64,000 nucleotides of DNA, taken from positions 1-64,000 of the forward strand of contig CAWHLP010000010.1 of NCBI GenBank assembly GCA_963830205.1, written 5' to 3'. Origin of the DNA: CAVSRC01 sp963830205 (GTDB taxonomy: Bacteria; Pseudomonadota; Alphaproteobacteria; Rhizobiales; Kaistiaceae). Of the stretch, positions 21,732-30,665 are shown piece after piece (position 1 is the first letter of the stretch; the number at the start of each line of letters is the position of its first letter). Made by a program: the position numbers and the translations under genes. The notes beneath the pieces are model-generated. The model ran no database searches. It was not told the origin of the DNA and saw only the letters and a program-made list of their open reading frames with translations.

Positions 21732-23936
21732 GTGCGCGACCCGTTCCAGAGCAACCGCAAGCGCCGCCGCGGCCTCAGGCTTATCGAAGTCGATGCTTGG
21801 ATCGACACCAGCCTGTTCCGCGCCGGCGGCCTGATCGCCGGCCGATTCGAGGCGATCTCGCGGTTCATGCGGCGTTTCCGGGTGACCGGCATCGCCCGCG
21901 CGGTCGTCGAGTTCGTCGGCGAAGGCTTTACGCTCGGCACCGGCGGCGCGGTGCTCATGCTCGCCTTCGCCATCCCCTCCTTCCATGCCACCAGCAGCGA
22001 CTGGTGGTCCAAGGGCGATCTCGCCGTCACCTTCCTCGACCGCTACGGCAACGAGATCGGCAAGCGCGGCATCAACCAGAGCGACGCGGTACCGCTGGAG
22101 GAGATGCCCGACTATCTGATCAAGGCGGTGCTGGCGACCGAGGACCGCCGCTTCTACGACCATTTCGGCATCGACGTCCCCGGCACCCTCAGGGCCCTGG
22201 TCGAGAACCTCAGGGCCAACGCCGTCGTCCAGGGCGGCTCGTCGCTGTCCCAGCAGCTCGCCAAGAACCTGTTCCTGTCCAACCAGCGCACGATCGAACG
22301 CAAGATCAAGGAAGCCTTCCTGGCGCTGTGGCTCGAGTCGCACTACACCAAGAACCAGATCCTCAAGCTCTATCTCGACCGCGCCTACATGGGCGGCGGC
22401 ACATTCGGCGTCGATGCGGCGTCCGAGTACTATTTCGGCAAGTCGGTGAAGGACATCAGCCTGGCCGAGGCGGCGATGCTCGCCGGCCTGTTCAAGGCGC
22501 CCAGCCGCTTCGCGCCGAGCGTCAACCTGCCGGCGGCGCGCGCCCGCGCCAACGAGGTGCTGACCAACATGGTGCAGGCCGGCTTCATGACCGAGGGTCA
22601 GATCATCGGCGCCCGCCGCCACCCAGCCGACGTGATCGAACACGCCAACGACACCAATTCGCCGGACTACTTCCTCGACTGGGCCTTCCAGCAGGTCAAG
22701 GACTTCGAGGATTTCAAGGACCGCGTGCTGGTCGTGCGCACGACCGTCGACATGGGCATCGAACACGCCACCGAGGACGCCATCAACAACACGCTGCGCC
22801 AGTTCGGCACCTCCTACCGCGTCTCCCAGGGCGCCGCGGTGGTGGTCAGCACCGACGGCGCGGTGCGCGCCATGGTCGGCGGGCGCGACTACGGCGAGAG
22901 CCAGTTCAACCGCGCCACCGATGCGCTGCGCCAGCCGGGCTCGTCGTTCAAGCCGTTCGTCTACGCCACCGCCATGATGAACGGCTTCAACCCGAAGAGC
23001 ATCGTGCAGGACGCACCGATCTGCATCGGCAACTGGTGCCCGCACAACTATGGCGGTGGCTTCTCCGGCCCGGTGACGCTGACCACCGCGCTGGTCAAGT
23101 CGATCAACGTCATCCCTGTCCGCCTCGCCCAGGCCTTCGGCCGCGACAAGATCGTCGAGACGGCCAAGAAGATGGGCATCACCAGCGAACTGCGCATCAC
23201 GCGCTCGCTGCCGCTCGGCGCCTCCGAGGTCAAGGTCGTCGACATGGCCGGAGCCTATGCGGTGTTCGCCAATGGCGGCTACAAGGCAACGCCCTATGCC
23301 TTCACCCAGATCCTGACCAGCAGCGGCAACGTCCTCTACGATCGCCGCCGCGACGCCAAGCCGCCCGAGCGCGTGCTGCCGGAGGAGGTCGTCGCCGACA
23401 TGAACGGCATGATGGTGCAGGTGCCGGAATGGGGCACCGGCCGCGCCGCCAAGCTCGATGGCATCCGCACCGCCGGCAAGACCGGCACCACGTCGGACTA
23501 TCGCGACGCTTGGTTCTGCGGGTTCACCGGCAATTATGCCGGCGCGATCTGGTTCGGCAACGACAACTACACGCCGACGCGCCGGGTGACCGGCGGCACC
23601 CTGCCGGCGCGGACCTGGCACGAGTTCATGACGTTCGCGCACAACGGCATCGACCTCAAGCCGATCCCCTATATCGACAATCCGTTCGAGAAGCCGCCGG
23701 CCGGTGCCGCGGTGGCGGCTGCCGCTCCCGGCGATGCTTCCGCCACGCCCGACGCCGGCAAGCCCTCGACCCTGTCGGCGGCGACCACCGAACGCCTGCT
23801 CACCATCGAGGAGCTGCTGCGCAAGGCTTCGCGCCTCAAGCCGCTGGCGGCACTCACCCCGCCTCTGCCGGCGCCGGCCGCAGTGGCGGCCGGGGCGACG
23901 ACCGCGGCGGCTGCATCAACGGCGGTGACGCGCTAG
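21732..23936 (+). CDS. Penicillin-binding protein 1A, bifunctional peptidoglycan synthase
   Basis: 734 residues from GTG 21732. A basic cytosolic N-terminus is followed by one membrane helix (about 75-92: GGAVLMLAFAIPSFHA). Glycosyltransferase domain (GT51): ATEDRRFYDHFGIDVPG with catalytic Glu 137, GGSSLSQQLAKNLFLS, then KIKEAFLALWLE and YLDRAYMGGGTFGVDAA. Transpeptidase domain: SSFKPF with catalytic Ser 404-405, SIN in LVKSINVIPVRL, KTGTT at 583. The C-terminus is Ala/Pro-rich. It polymerises and cross-links lipid II in the periplasm. Length fits class A PBPs. Confidence 0.94.
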   Translation: MRDPFQSNRKRRRGLRLIEVDAWIDTSLFRAGGLIAGRFEAISRFMRRFRVTGIARAVVEFVGEGFTLGTGGAVLMLAFAIPSFHATSSDWWSKGDLAVTFLDRYGNEIGKRGINQSDAVPLEEMPDYLIKAVLATEDRRFYDHFGIDVPGTLRALVENLRANAVVQGGSSLSQQLAKNLFLSNQRTIERKIKEAFLALWLESHYTKNQILKLYLDRAYMGGGTFGVDAASEYYFGKSVKDISLAEAAMLAGLFKAPSRFAPSVNLPAARARANEVLTNMVQAGFMTEGQIIGARRHPADVIEHANDTNSPDYFLDWAFQQVKDFEDFKDRVLVVRTTVDMGIEHATEDAINNTLRQFGTSYRVSQGAAVVVSTDGAVRAMVGGRDYGESQFNRATDALRQPGSSFKPFVYATAMMNGFNPKSIVQDAPICIGNWCPHNYGGGFSGPVTLTTALVKSINVIPVRLAQAFGRDKIVETAKKMGITSELRITRSLPLGASEVKVVDMAGAYAVFANGGYKATPYAFTQILTSSGNVLYDRRRDAKPPERVLPEEVVADMNGMMVQVPEWGTGRAAKLDGIRTAGKTGTTSDYRDAWFCGFTGNYAGAIWFGNDNYTPTRRVTGGTLPARTWHEFMTFAHNGIDLKPIPYIDNPFEKPPAGAAVAAAAPGDASATPDAGKPSTLSAATTERLLTIEELLRKASRLKPLAALTPPLPAPAAVAAGATTAAAASTAVTR

Positions 23937-24006
23937 TGTGCAGAGCTGGGCCTTTGTGCTCCACACCGTTGCTGCGATGATGCTCTGCCCCCCATAGGAC
24001 CTTCCG

Positions 24007-24582
24007 GTGCGCCTTCTCATCGACATTGTCATCGCACTGGTGATCGCGCTCACGATCGGCGTGTCGACGGCATGGTACGCCATCGAGCACGGCTTCATCT
24101 TCGGCGCGGTGACCGCCGGTGCGTGGACGGCGTGGCCGACGGCGGGCAGCGCCGATGCCGATCCCTATTCGCTGGCGACGCTGGCGCGCACCGGCGAAGT
24201 GCCGCTCGGCGCCGGCGAGGGCATTGCCTTCACGGCGGAAGACGATTCGGCCGGCGAGCCGCTGTCGGGGTTCTGCACCTATGAGGTGGTCGGCCAGACC
24301 CCGGCCGCTCGCCTGTGGACGCTCACCGCCTATGACAACGACGGCCGCCTGATGGTCAACGCCGCCCGCCGCTCCGGCTTCCATTCGCGCGAGATCGTCC
24401 GCCGGCCCGACGGCGGCTTCGTCATCACGGTTTCGCCCGAGGTGGCGCCGGGCAACTGGCTGCCCGTCGGCCGCATCGATCACTTCCGCCTGGTGCTCAG
24501 GCTCTACGATACGCCGCTGACCACCGGCAGCCGCATCGCCGATCTCACCATGCCCGATATCAGCAAGGTCCGCTGTCGATGA
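24007..24582 (+). CDS. DUF1214-domain membrane-anchored protein
   Basis: 191 residues from GTG 24007. One N-terminal helix (LIDIVIALVIALTIGVSTAW) and an exported domain with the DUF1214 pattern: GFCTYEVVGQTPAARLWTLT, AYDNDGRLMVNAARRSGFHS, then LPVGRIDHFRLVLRLYDTPL. It overlaps by four bases (ATGA) the DUF1254 gene behind it; these two domains form a single protein in many bacteria and a split pair in Rhizobiales. Role unknown, probably envelope-associated. Confidence 0.9.
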   Translation: MRLLIDIVIALVIALTIGVSTAWYAIEHGFIFGAVTAGAWTAWPTAGSADADPYSLATLARTGEVPLGAGEGIAFTAEDDSAGEPLSGFCTYEVVGQTPAARLWTLTAYDNDGRLMVNAARRSGFHSREIVRRPDGGFVITVSPEVAPGNWLPVGRIDHFRLVLRLYDTPLTTGSRIADLTMPDISKVRCR

Positions 24583-25124
24583 GGCGCACGATCTTCTTCA
24601 TCATCGGCGGCATCCTGCTCGGCGGCATTATCCACATCGCCATCGTGTTCATGGTGCCCTATTACGCCGACCACGATGCCTGGGCGCAGATGCACCGTTT
24701 CGGCCGCGACGGGCAGTTCCACGTCCTGCCGGTGCCAGCCGCCGGCGCCGAGCCGCTGGCCTCGCTCGATCCGCGCATGGTGCAGTCGGTCTGCCGCTTC
24801 AGCCTTGGCCGCGGGCCGGTGCGCGTGACCGCCTCGTTCGCCGACGAGTTCTGGTCGGTCGCGGTGTTCGATCGCCGCGGCCGCAACATCTACAGCCTGA
24901 ACAACCGCTCGGTCGACCGCGCCAAGCTCGACCTCGCCATCCTCACACCGGTGCAGATGGCGCAGATCAGGCAGAACCCGCCGGCCTCGCTCGAGACGGC
25001 GATCGTGCTGGAACTGCCGATCGACGTGGGCTTCGTGCTGCTCAGGGCCTTCGTGCCCGACAATTCGCTGATGGCGAGCGTCACCGCCTCGCTCGAAGCG
25101 GCCGACTGCGGCGGAGCCTTGTAG
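24579..25124 (+). CDS. DUF1254-like membrane-anchored partner protein
   Basis: 181 residues. N-terminal helix (IFFIIGGILLGGIIHIAIVF) and an exported beta-rich domain: VQSVCRFSLGRGPVRVTASF, EFWSVAVFDRRGRNIYSLNN, then TAIVLELPIDVGFVLLRAFV. Starts inside the stop of the DUF1214 gene, so both are translated together and probably form a complex. Function unknown. Confidence 0.88.
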   Translation: MRRTIFFIIGGILLGGIIHIAIVFMVPYYADHDAWAQMHRFGRDGQFHVLPVPAAGAEPLASLDPRMVQSVCRFSLGRGPVRVTASFADEFWSVAVFDRRGRNIYSLNNRSVDRAKLDLAILTPVQMAQIRQNPPASLETAIVLELPIDVGFVLLRAFVPDNSLMASVTASLEAADCGGAL

Positions 25125-25126
25125 CT

Positions 25127-25330
25127 TCAGGATGACCGGCGCGGACGGCTGCTGCCGTGCTTGACGCCGCCATCGCTCTCAGGCGGGGACATGTCGTCGA
25201 CAAACACCGGCGCCTGCCGCTCGATCCTCACACCGGGGAAGATGACGATCTCGCACTCGGTCAGCGCATCGCCCGCGACCATTGGCGGTGCGGTCCTGTG
25301 CTGCGGATTAAGGTGAATGATTGTGCCCAT
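25127..25330 (-). CDS. Small conserved protein, 67 residues
   Basis: ATG at 25328-25330. MGTIIHLNPQHRTAPP, then a short conserved-looking strand CEIVIFPGVRIERQAPV and a polar, basic end (KHGSSRPRRSS). The build of a short N-terminal strand plus a VIFxGVRIER core resembles small Rhizobiales proteins of unknown function that I recall only vaguely. It ends convergently 2 bp from the DUF1254 gene. Confidence 0.55.
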   Translation of the reverse strand: MGTIIHLNPQHRTAPPMVAGDALTECEIVIFPGVRIERQAPVFVDDMSPPESDGGVKHGSSRPRRSS

Positions 25331-25481
25331 GGATCGTCCATCGCGCCTCGGCCGGCTGGCCCGCTTGCTTCGGCGAATCCGCGCCGGCACGGGCCTAGTT
25401 AGCGGCAATCAAGGTTAACAGTCTGCTAACGACTTCGGCCGAGAATGGCGCCCGAAACAACTCCTGATCGCAGGCCGAGGT

Positions 25482-26612
25482 ATGCAGTCCCGAACGCTCT
25501 CCGACGATCTCGCCGATGTCGCCCGTGCCAACCAGCAGACGCGCGATTCCGCTCTGCTGCGCGCCACCACCGAACTGTTCGTCCAGGATGTCACCCACGA
25601 CGAGGATGAGATCCGCCGCTACGAGGAGCTGGCGATCCACTTCCTGTCGAAGGTGCCGGTCGAGGTCAGGGCGAACGTCTCCGAGCGTCTGGCGCTATGC
25701 GCCGACGCGCCGCCGGCGGTCGTCAAGGCGCTGGCGCGCGACGTCTTCCAGGTGGCTGCGCCGGTGATCCGCCGCTCGCCGCTGCTCGATTCGTTCGACC
25801 TGCTCGCAGTCATCGCTGCCACCGACGTCGAGCATCACCGCCTGATTGCCCGCCGCGCCGACCTTGGCGACGACGTCAAGCGGGCGCTGCGCCTGACCGG
25901 CGACGCGGAGGTGATCGGCTATCTCGACAACGGTCCTGCCATGCGCGTCGCGCCCGTGGAGCTGGCCGCCGAAGAACCCCGGGCCGTCGAAGCGCCCGAG
26001 GCCGCACAACCACCCGAGAGCCAGCCGGCCCCGCGCCGGCGCAGCCGTTTCGACATCTGGCAGTTCCTCGACCTCGACCGGCCGACCCGCCTGCGCGTGA
26101 TCGCCGACATCGCCGTGGGGCCGCCGATCCCGCGCCCGACGACGGCGGCCGGGCAGAACCCCGATCGCGCCTTCCAGTCGATCCTCAGCGCCGCGCAGAT
26201 CGTCGGCTTCGCCCGCAACGGCAGGATCGCCGAGATGACCGCGGCGATCGCCGACGGGACCGGGCTCACCCCCGATGCGGTGGCGGCCTGCGTCCAGGAC
26301 CGCACCGGCGAGCCGCTCGCCATCCTGCTCAAGGCGCTTAGGCTCGACGAATTGCAGGCGCAGCAGATCTTCCTGATGGCAAGCCCGATCGGGCGCGACG
26401 TTCAGGCCTTCTTCCCGCTCACCGACCTTTATGCCGGGATGGACCATTCGACGGCGGAAACGCTGTGCGAGGCCTGGCGCATCGTGACGGCCGAGCGCAA
26501 GGCCGGCCACGAGCCCTATCTGGCCGAGAATGCCGAGCGGCGCCGCGGCATCGCGGGCACGCCGGTGCGTATCGACCAGGCCGGCCGCGAGGACCAGGCC
26601 AAGCGCGCCTAG
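25482..26612 (+). CDS. DUF2336-domain protein
   Basis: 376 residues, cytosolic, all-helical HEAT-like repeats. Blocks: RDSALLRATTELFVQDV, YEELAIHFLSKVPVEVRAN, VIRRSPLLDSFDLLAVI, then a Pro-rich linker (about 165-185) and FQSILSAAQIVGFARNGRIA. The C-terminal part has FPLTDLYAGMDHSTAETLCE. Alphaproteobacterial family; function unknown, though related proteins link to regulation of growth and motility. Stands alone between convergent neighbours. Confidence 0.88.
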   Translation: MQSRTLSDDLADVARANQQTRDSALLRATTELFVQDVTHDEDEIRRYEELAIHFLSKVPVEVRANVSERLALCADAPPAVVKALARDVFQVAAPVIRRSPLLDSFDLLAVIAATDVEHHRLIARRADLGDDVKRALRLTGDAEVIGYLDNGPAMRVAPVELAAEEPRAVEAPEAAQPPESQPAPRRRSRFDIWQFLDLDRPTRLRVIADIAVGPPIPRPTTAAGQNPDRAFQSILSAAQIVGFARNGRIAEMTAAIADGTGLTPDAVAACVQDRTGEPLAILLKALRLDELQAQQIFLMASPIGRDVQAFFPLTDLYAGMDHSTAETLCEAWRIVTAERKAGHEPYLAENAERRRGIAGTPVRIDQAGREDQAKRA

Positions 26613-26613
26613 A

Positions 26614-26958
26614 TCACGGCTCTCGGATTGTCTCGAGGAAGGCGCGGCCAGCGCGGTCTTCGATCGCGACCACCCACAGGTCGGGATCGAAACGCACCTC
26701 CCGCTCGACGCGCGCGTTCACCTCGGCAAGCAGCTCCCCGCTCGCCACCAGCTGGAACATGCGCTCGCTCGGCCGCGCTTCGGTGAAGCTCGCCTGCGGG
26801 GCCGGCGCGTAGAGGTCGGCCGTGCCGGAAAGCCGGTCGACGATGACGAAGATGGCGCCGGCTTCCTCGGCGCCGTGCCGGGCCACTGCGGCAAAGGCGC
26901 CTTCGGCAAAGCAGCGGCGCACATAGGCCCCGACCCACAGGGACGAGGTGACACGCAC
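26614..26958 (-). CDS. DUF1491-domain protein
   Basis: 114 residues from GTG 26958. Family pattern MRVTSSLWVGAYVRRCFAEG, AGAIFVIVDRLSGTADLYAP, then VNARVEREVRFDPDLWVVAI. Conserved in alphaproteobacteria, usually next to the peptidoglycan-binding gene that lies directly upstream here, 16 bp away on the same strand, so the two form an operon. Function unknown; cytosolic by appearance. Confidence 0.9.
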   Translation of the reverse strand: MRVTSSLWVGAYVRRCFAEGAFAAVARHGAEEAGAIFVIVDRLSGTADLYAPAPQASFTEARPSERMFQLVASGELLAEVNARVEREVRFDPDLWVVAIEDRAGRAFLETIREP

Positions 26959-26974
26959 CGCTAGAGCCCTTGCC

Positions 26975-27871
26975 TCATTCGGCCTTCATGGCCCCGATCG
27001 TGACCAGCCGCGCGACGACCTTGTCGCTCAGTTCGCCGGTCACCGGCAGACCGTTGTCGAGCTGGAAGCGACGAATGCCGTCGGTGGTCGGCTGGCTGAT
27101 CTGTCCGTCTGCCTGCATCGGGCCGTAGCCGATCGAGTTCAGGGCCTCCTGGACCTTGCGCAGCGTCGCGCCCTGGGCGATCGCGGCCTGCTCGCGCTCC
27201 AGTTCCTGGGCGCGGGCGACGGCGGCAGCGACCTGGTCGCTGCTGGCGGCTTCCTTGACGACGGCGGGCACGGGCGTCGCTGCCGGCTGGGCTGCCGCTA
27301 CCGGCTTCTGCAAGGCAGCAAGCAACTCGGGCGTCGGCTCGCCGGTGACCTTGATGCCGGCGGCCGTCTGCCAGGCGGAGATCGCCGCCTTGGTGCGCGG
27401 CCCGGAGAGGCCGTCGATGGCGCCGGCATAGATACCGAGGCGGGCGAGCTCGCGCTGCACCGAGGTGATCATCACCTTGGTCGGGTCGACGGGCGCCGGT
27501 TGGGCGGCCAGCGGCGTCACGGCGACCCGCGGCGCCGGCGCCGCAACCGCCACCGGCTGCTGCTCGCGTGTATGCGGCAGGGGAACGGCCGCGGGCCGCG
27601 CCGGTGCCTGAACGGCGACCGCGGGGCGGGTCGCGAATAGCGGTTCGGGGTGGCGCCCGGCCTGAAGGAAAAGAGCGTTTGACATGATCGCCATGGCGGT
27701 GATCGCCATGACCATCAGCCCGCCGGACATCGCCGGGTTCTCGAAGGCCCGGTCGACGACGCGGGCCATCACGCTGTCGGCTGCAGCTTCTGCTGCGGGC
27801 TGGCTTGCAGCCGCGCGGCGGCGGGCGGGTTTGCCGGGCACGTCTCGTCCTCTCGAATACTGGTCTGCCAC
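26975..27871 (-). CDS. Membrane protein with two peptidoglycan-binding domains
   Basis: 298 residues from GTG 27871. A basic cytosolic part, one membrane helix (about 47-66: AMSGGLMVMAITAMAIMSNA), a Pro/Ala-rich periplasmic linker, then two PG_binding_1 domains: VQRELARLGIYAGAIDGLSG with PRTKAAISAWQ (about 135-180), and VQEALNSIGYGPMQADGQIS with GIRRFQLDNGLPVTGELS (about 235-285). No catalytic domain, so it probably tethers the inner membrane to the cell wall or positions other wall enzymes. Confidence 0.9.
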   Translation of the reverse strand: MADQYSRGRDVPGKPARRRAAASQPAAEAAADSVMARVVDRAFENPAMSGGLMVMAITAMAIMSNALFLQAGRHPEPLFATRPAVAVQAPARPAAVPLPHTREQQPVAVAAPAPRVAVTPLAAQPAPVDPTKVMITSVQRELARLGIYAGAIDGLSGPRTKAAISAWQTAAGIKVTGEPTPELLAALQKPVAAAQPAATPVPAVVKEAASSDQVAAAVARAQELEREQAAIAQGATLRKVQEALNSIGYGPMQADGQISQPTTDGIRRFQLDNGLPVTGELSDKVVARLVTIGAMKAE

Positions 27872-28067
27872 AAGTCTGTTGGCACCAGTCTCGCAAGCCC
27901 GGCTTAAAGAACGCTAAACCATGACCGCCGTCCGCGCCCCGCCGTAATCGGCCGGGAATTGCCTAAACTTTTAGGCGATTTGCCGTGGCCGATTGAACGC
28001 CGCTTTCAGCCGCCTGGGCTACGGTGCAGCCCAAGATCGCCCGGACGGAAAAAGCGGATCGAACGGC

Positions 28068-28415
28068 ATGATCAGGTTTCTCTTTCGCACGGTATTCTGG
28101 CTGGGAGTGGTTGTCCTGCTGCTGCCAGGCGACCCCAACACCGGCACCGATGCGCCGCGTGTCTCGGCGTTGCAGGCGCTGGTGGCGACGCGCTCGGCCA
28201 TCGCCGACTTCTCCACGTTCTGCGACCGCAATCCCGACACCTGCGCCACCGGCAGCACCGCCGTCCAGGTGCTTGCCTCCAAGGTGCGCTACGGCGCGGA
28301 ACTCATCTCGGGCTATCTCAGTCACAACCAGCAAGCCAGCAACCATGGCACCCTGAAGACCGAGGACCTTGAGCCGGCCTGGCGCGGCCAGCCAGGCAAG
28401 AGCGGTTCGGCGTAA
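28068..28415 (+). CDS. DUF5330-domain protein
   Basis: 115 residues from ATG 28068; a longer frame upstream has no ribosome site. One N-terminal helix (MIRFLFRTVFWLGVVVLLLP), then ALVATRSAIADFSTFCDRNP with DTCATG: two cysteines likely to form a disulphide in the periplasm. Rhizobiales-specific family, function unknown. Divergent from the peptidoglycan-binding gene and upstream of sufE with about 160 bp between. Confidence 0.88.
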   Translation: MIRFLFRTVFWLGVVVLLLPGDPNTGTDAPRVSALQALVATRSAIADFSTFCDRNPDTCATGSTAVQVLASKVRYGAELISGYLSHNQQASNHGTLKTEDLEPAWRGQPGKSGSA

Positions 28416-28573
28416 TTCTGAGCGGTGCCCTCGACGGCACCGAGGTCTCCTCCCCGTGCGATCATCGTGGTCGCCCCGCGAGTGGCTCACCTGCCCTGGC
28501 CGCTCGCGGTTTCCTTTGTGGTCATGGCAGCCGGACGTTTGCCCTCGGTCGGCTCAGCGCCTATATCGCGCCC

Positions 28574-29017
28574 ATGACCATCGACCAGATCATTGACGAC
28601 TTCGCGTTTCTCGACGACTGGGAAGACCGCTACCGTTACGTCATCGAGCTCGGCAAGGGGCTCGCGCCGTTGGCGGACAAGGACCGCACCGAGGCCAACA
28701 AGGTGCGCGGCTGCGCCAGCCAGGTCTGGCTGGTCACCACCCGCGGCGGGGGCGCGGGCGCAACCGGGGGCGGGCCGGTGCTGCATTTTGTTGGCGACAG
28801 CGATGCCCTCATCGTGCGCGGCCTGGTCGCGATCGCCATCACCCTCTTCGACGGCAAGTCGCCGGCCGAGATCGCCGCCACCGATGCCGATGCCCTGTTC
28901 GACAGGCTGGGCCTCAAGGCCCACCTGACCGCGCAGCGGTCGAACGGACTCAGGGCCCTGGTCGATCGCATCAAGGCGGACGCGCGAGCGCTGGCAGCGA
29001 CGCAGCCCTCGGCTTAG
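28574..29017 (+). CDS. sufE: SufE-like sulfur acceptor for Fe-S cluster assembly
   Basis: 147 residues. Accepts persulfide from the cysteine desulfurase SufS and enhances its activity. Family blocks: DDFAFLDDWEDRYRYVIELG, LAPLADKDRTEANKVRGCAS with the acceptor Cys in VRGCASQVW, HFVGDSDALIVRGLVAIAI, and a closing helix. The stop TAG lies inside the TA junction and first base of a MITE (29015-29288); the native end may have been slightly different. No suf operon is nearby, as usual for stand-alone sufE in Rhizobiales. Confidence 0.92.
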   Translation: MTIDQIIDDFAFLDDWEDRYRYVIELGKGLAPLADKDRTEANKVRGCASQVWLVTTRGGGAGATGGGPVLHFVGDSDALIVRGLVAIAITLFDGKSPAEIAATDADALFDRLGLKAHLTAQRSNGLRALVDRIKADARALAATQPSA

Positions 29018-29288
29018 AGCGCTTCTTGGTCAGATAGAAGCAGTTCCGTTTCTCGACCGGCGAAGCGATCCGGCGTCGAGACCGGCGAAGGGCGATGCCG
29101 GGCATCGGTCGAGCCGGGATCGGCGTCGGGCGCCCGCCGGTTGAGAAACCCGAAGGGACGGGCGCTTTTGCGCCATTATCGGCGCCGTCGGTCTCGGTCG
29201 TACCCCGGGTACGTCCGTCGCCCGCCGGCTTGATCCTGTCGCAAAATCGCTCCGTCGGAACCATTCTATCTGACCAAGAAACGCTCTA
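29015..29288. mobile_element. MITE-like element, 270 bp with 31-bp inverted ends and TA duplication
   Basis: Ends: GAGCGCTTCTTGGTCAGATA on the left and GAGCGTTTCTTGGTCAGATA on the right (inverted), both continuing GAA...GTTCCG; about 31 bp with few mismatches. Flanked by TA (29015-29016 and 29287-29288). No transposase gene inside. The TAGAGCG ends resemble those of the IS630 copy at 1112, which also targets TA, so IS630-type enzymes may move it. It fits exactly between sufE and the DUF6456 gene and gives both their TAG stop codons. Confidence 0.8.
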
Positions 29289-30110
29289 GTCGATCTCCGG
29301 CCGATATCCTTCCGCGCCCCAGTGGCGCAGCGCCGCCGCATTGGGGCCGCGTGCCCGCGTCGACAGGCCGTAATGGCGGGCGAGTGCGGTGAGCGTCAGC
29401 CCGAGGACCACCTTGGCGGAGCGCGCCGGCCACTGCCGTTCGCTTTCGATCCGCTCCAGCCCCTTGAGGAAGCAGCAGAAGTCGACGGCGAGATTCGCCA
29501 TCTCCGGCTCCAGCGCTTTCAGTGCCGCCTCCACCCGCCGGCGCGCGGCCAGCGCTGATTCGGTCAGGTCGGCGATGCCGTTCTCGCCCGACCGGCGCTT
29601 GCCGGCGACCGCCGCCATCCAGTTCGCCGTCACCCGCGGCATCAGCTGCGCCCGCTCGTAGTCGGCACGCAGCCTTTCGCCCGCAGCGAACTGGCCGGCA
29701 TCGATCATCGGCCGGCCGCTGGCATCCTTGCGCCGGCGGAGCCAGGCAAGCGGACTTTCGTCGTGGTTGACGGTGACGCGCCGCCGGCCAAAGGCCTCGT
29801 CATCGAGCATGATCGGGCCACGGTCCTGATGCTGCTCGGCGTAGCCGTCGCTGCCGCCGGCGAGGCGGCGGCGGACCGCGGCCGCCCCTGCGGCGGAAAT
29901 GGCGATGGCGCCGTCCTTGCCGGCAACCACCAGACCGCGCCCCAGCAACAGCGAAACCAGCCCGGCATCAACCGCCTCCTGGCGCTCCGGCGATCCCTCC
30001 CGCGTCCCGGCGATCGCAAAGCGCTCCCCGGCCATGCGTACCAGCCGGCCGTTGCGCCGGGTCAGGCGCGTGAGCACGTGCCACGCCTTATCGTCACTCG
30101 CATCGGTCAC
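29286..30110 (-). CDS. DUF6456-domain protein
   Basis: 274 residues from GTG 30110, which overlaps the stop of the HTH gene as GTGA. N-terminal part looks like a winged-helix (WHVLTRLTRRNGRLVRMAGE), followed by the family blocks NHDESPLAWLRRRKDASGRP, AAGERLRADYERAQLMPRVT and LAVDFCCFLKGLERIESERQ with WPARSAKVVLGLTLTALARHYG. Rhizobiales family, function unknown; probably a DNA-binding regulator. Its stop lies on the MITE border, so the last few residues may have changed. Confidence 0.85.
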   Translation of the reverse strand: MTDASDDKAWHVLTRLTRRNGRLVRMAGERFAIAGTREGSPERQEAVDAGLVSLLLGRGLVVAGKDGAIAISAAGAAAVRRRLAGGSDGYAEQHQDRGPIMLDDEAFGRRRVTVNHDESPLAWLRRRKDASGRPMIDAGQFAAGERLRADYERAQLMPRVTANWMAAVAGKRRSGENGIADLTESALAARRRVEAALKALEPEMANLAVDFCCFLKGLERIESERQWPARSAKVVLGLTLTALARHYGLSTRARGPNAAALRHWGAEGYRPEID

Positions 30111-30490
30111 GGGTGGTCATCCCACGCCACATCGGCCTCTCGGCGAACGTCGATCGCCCGCTCGAGGCAGTCGATGAGCGAATCGAGCGAGGACTCCTCG
30201 CGGCGCTCCTCGATCACATGGCAGGCATGAGCGGCCGTGGTGCGGTCACGGCCGAAGAAACGTCCGGCCGCCGCGTAGCTCAGCCCCAGCCGAACGCGCG
30301 ACAGGTAGATCGCGACCTGGCGGGCAAAGGCGACCTCGGCCGCGCCGCGGGCCGGCGCATGCAGCGCCGAAGGCGCCACGCCAAAGGCCGATTCGACCAG
30401 CGTCTCGACGAAATGGGTCATGCAGGCAGCGTCCTGCCGGCCGCCGCCCCGTCGGTTCTCGTTCCCCTCGAATCCCACCTGCACAGTCAT
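30107..30490 (-). CDS. DnaA domain-IV-like helix-turn-helix protein
   Basis: 127 residues, ATG at 30488-30490. The central part resembles the DnaA C-terminal DNA-binding domain: ARQVAIYLSRVRLGLSYAAA, GRFFGRDRTTAAHACHVIEE, a pattern that binds DnaA-box-like sites. It lacks AAA+ motifs, so it is not a replication initiator but may compete for DnaA boxes or regulate genes. Overlap with the DUF6456 gene (GTGA) suggests a functional pair. Confidence 0.82.
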   Translation of the reverse strand: MTVQVGFEGNENRRGGGRQDAACMTHFVETLVESAFGVAPSALHAPARGAAEVAFARQVAIYLSRVRLGLSYAAAGRFFGRDRTTAAHACHVIEERREESSLDSLIDCLERAIDVRREADVAWDDHP

Positions 30491-30665
30491 CGAACGCTCC
30501 ACCTGCAACCGAGAAATAGGAATAAATTCCTGTAGCAGTCTATGCGTGTTTGCGCCGACGGGGATAACTTTCGCTGCGTTTTCGACGGCGGGGACTGACG
30601 GCTGGCTTGTCCCCCCTTTCGCCGGCGGGGGGACACTTGCCTCAGCGTATCGCGGAGGCAGGTCG

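Noticed and set aside
21090..23642. 850-codon open frame on the minus strand opposite the L,D-transpeptidase and PBP1A genes
   Set aside because: It is an antisense shadow of GC-rich codons; the plus strand has all catalytic motifs of PBP1A and the minus product has no known domain.
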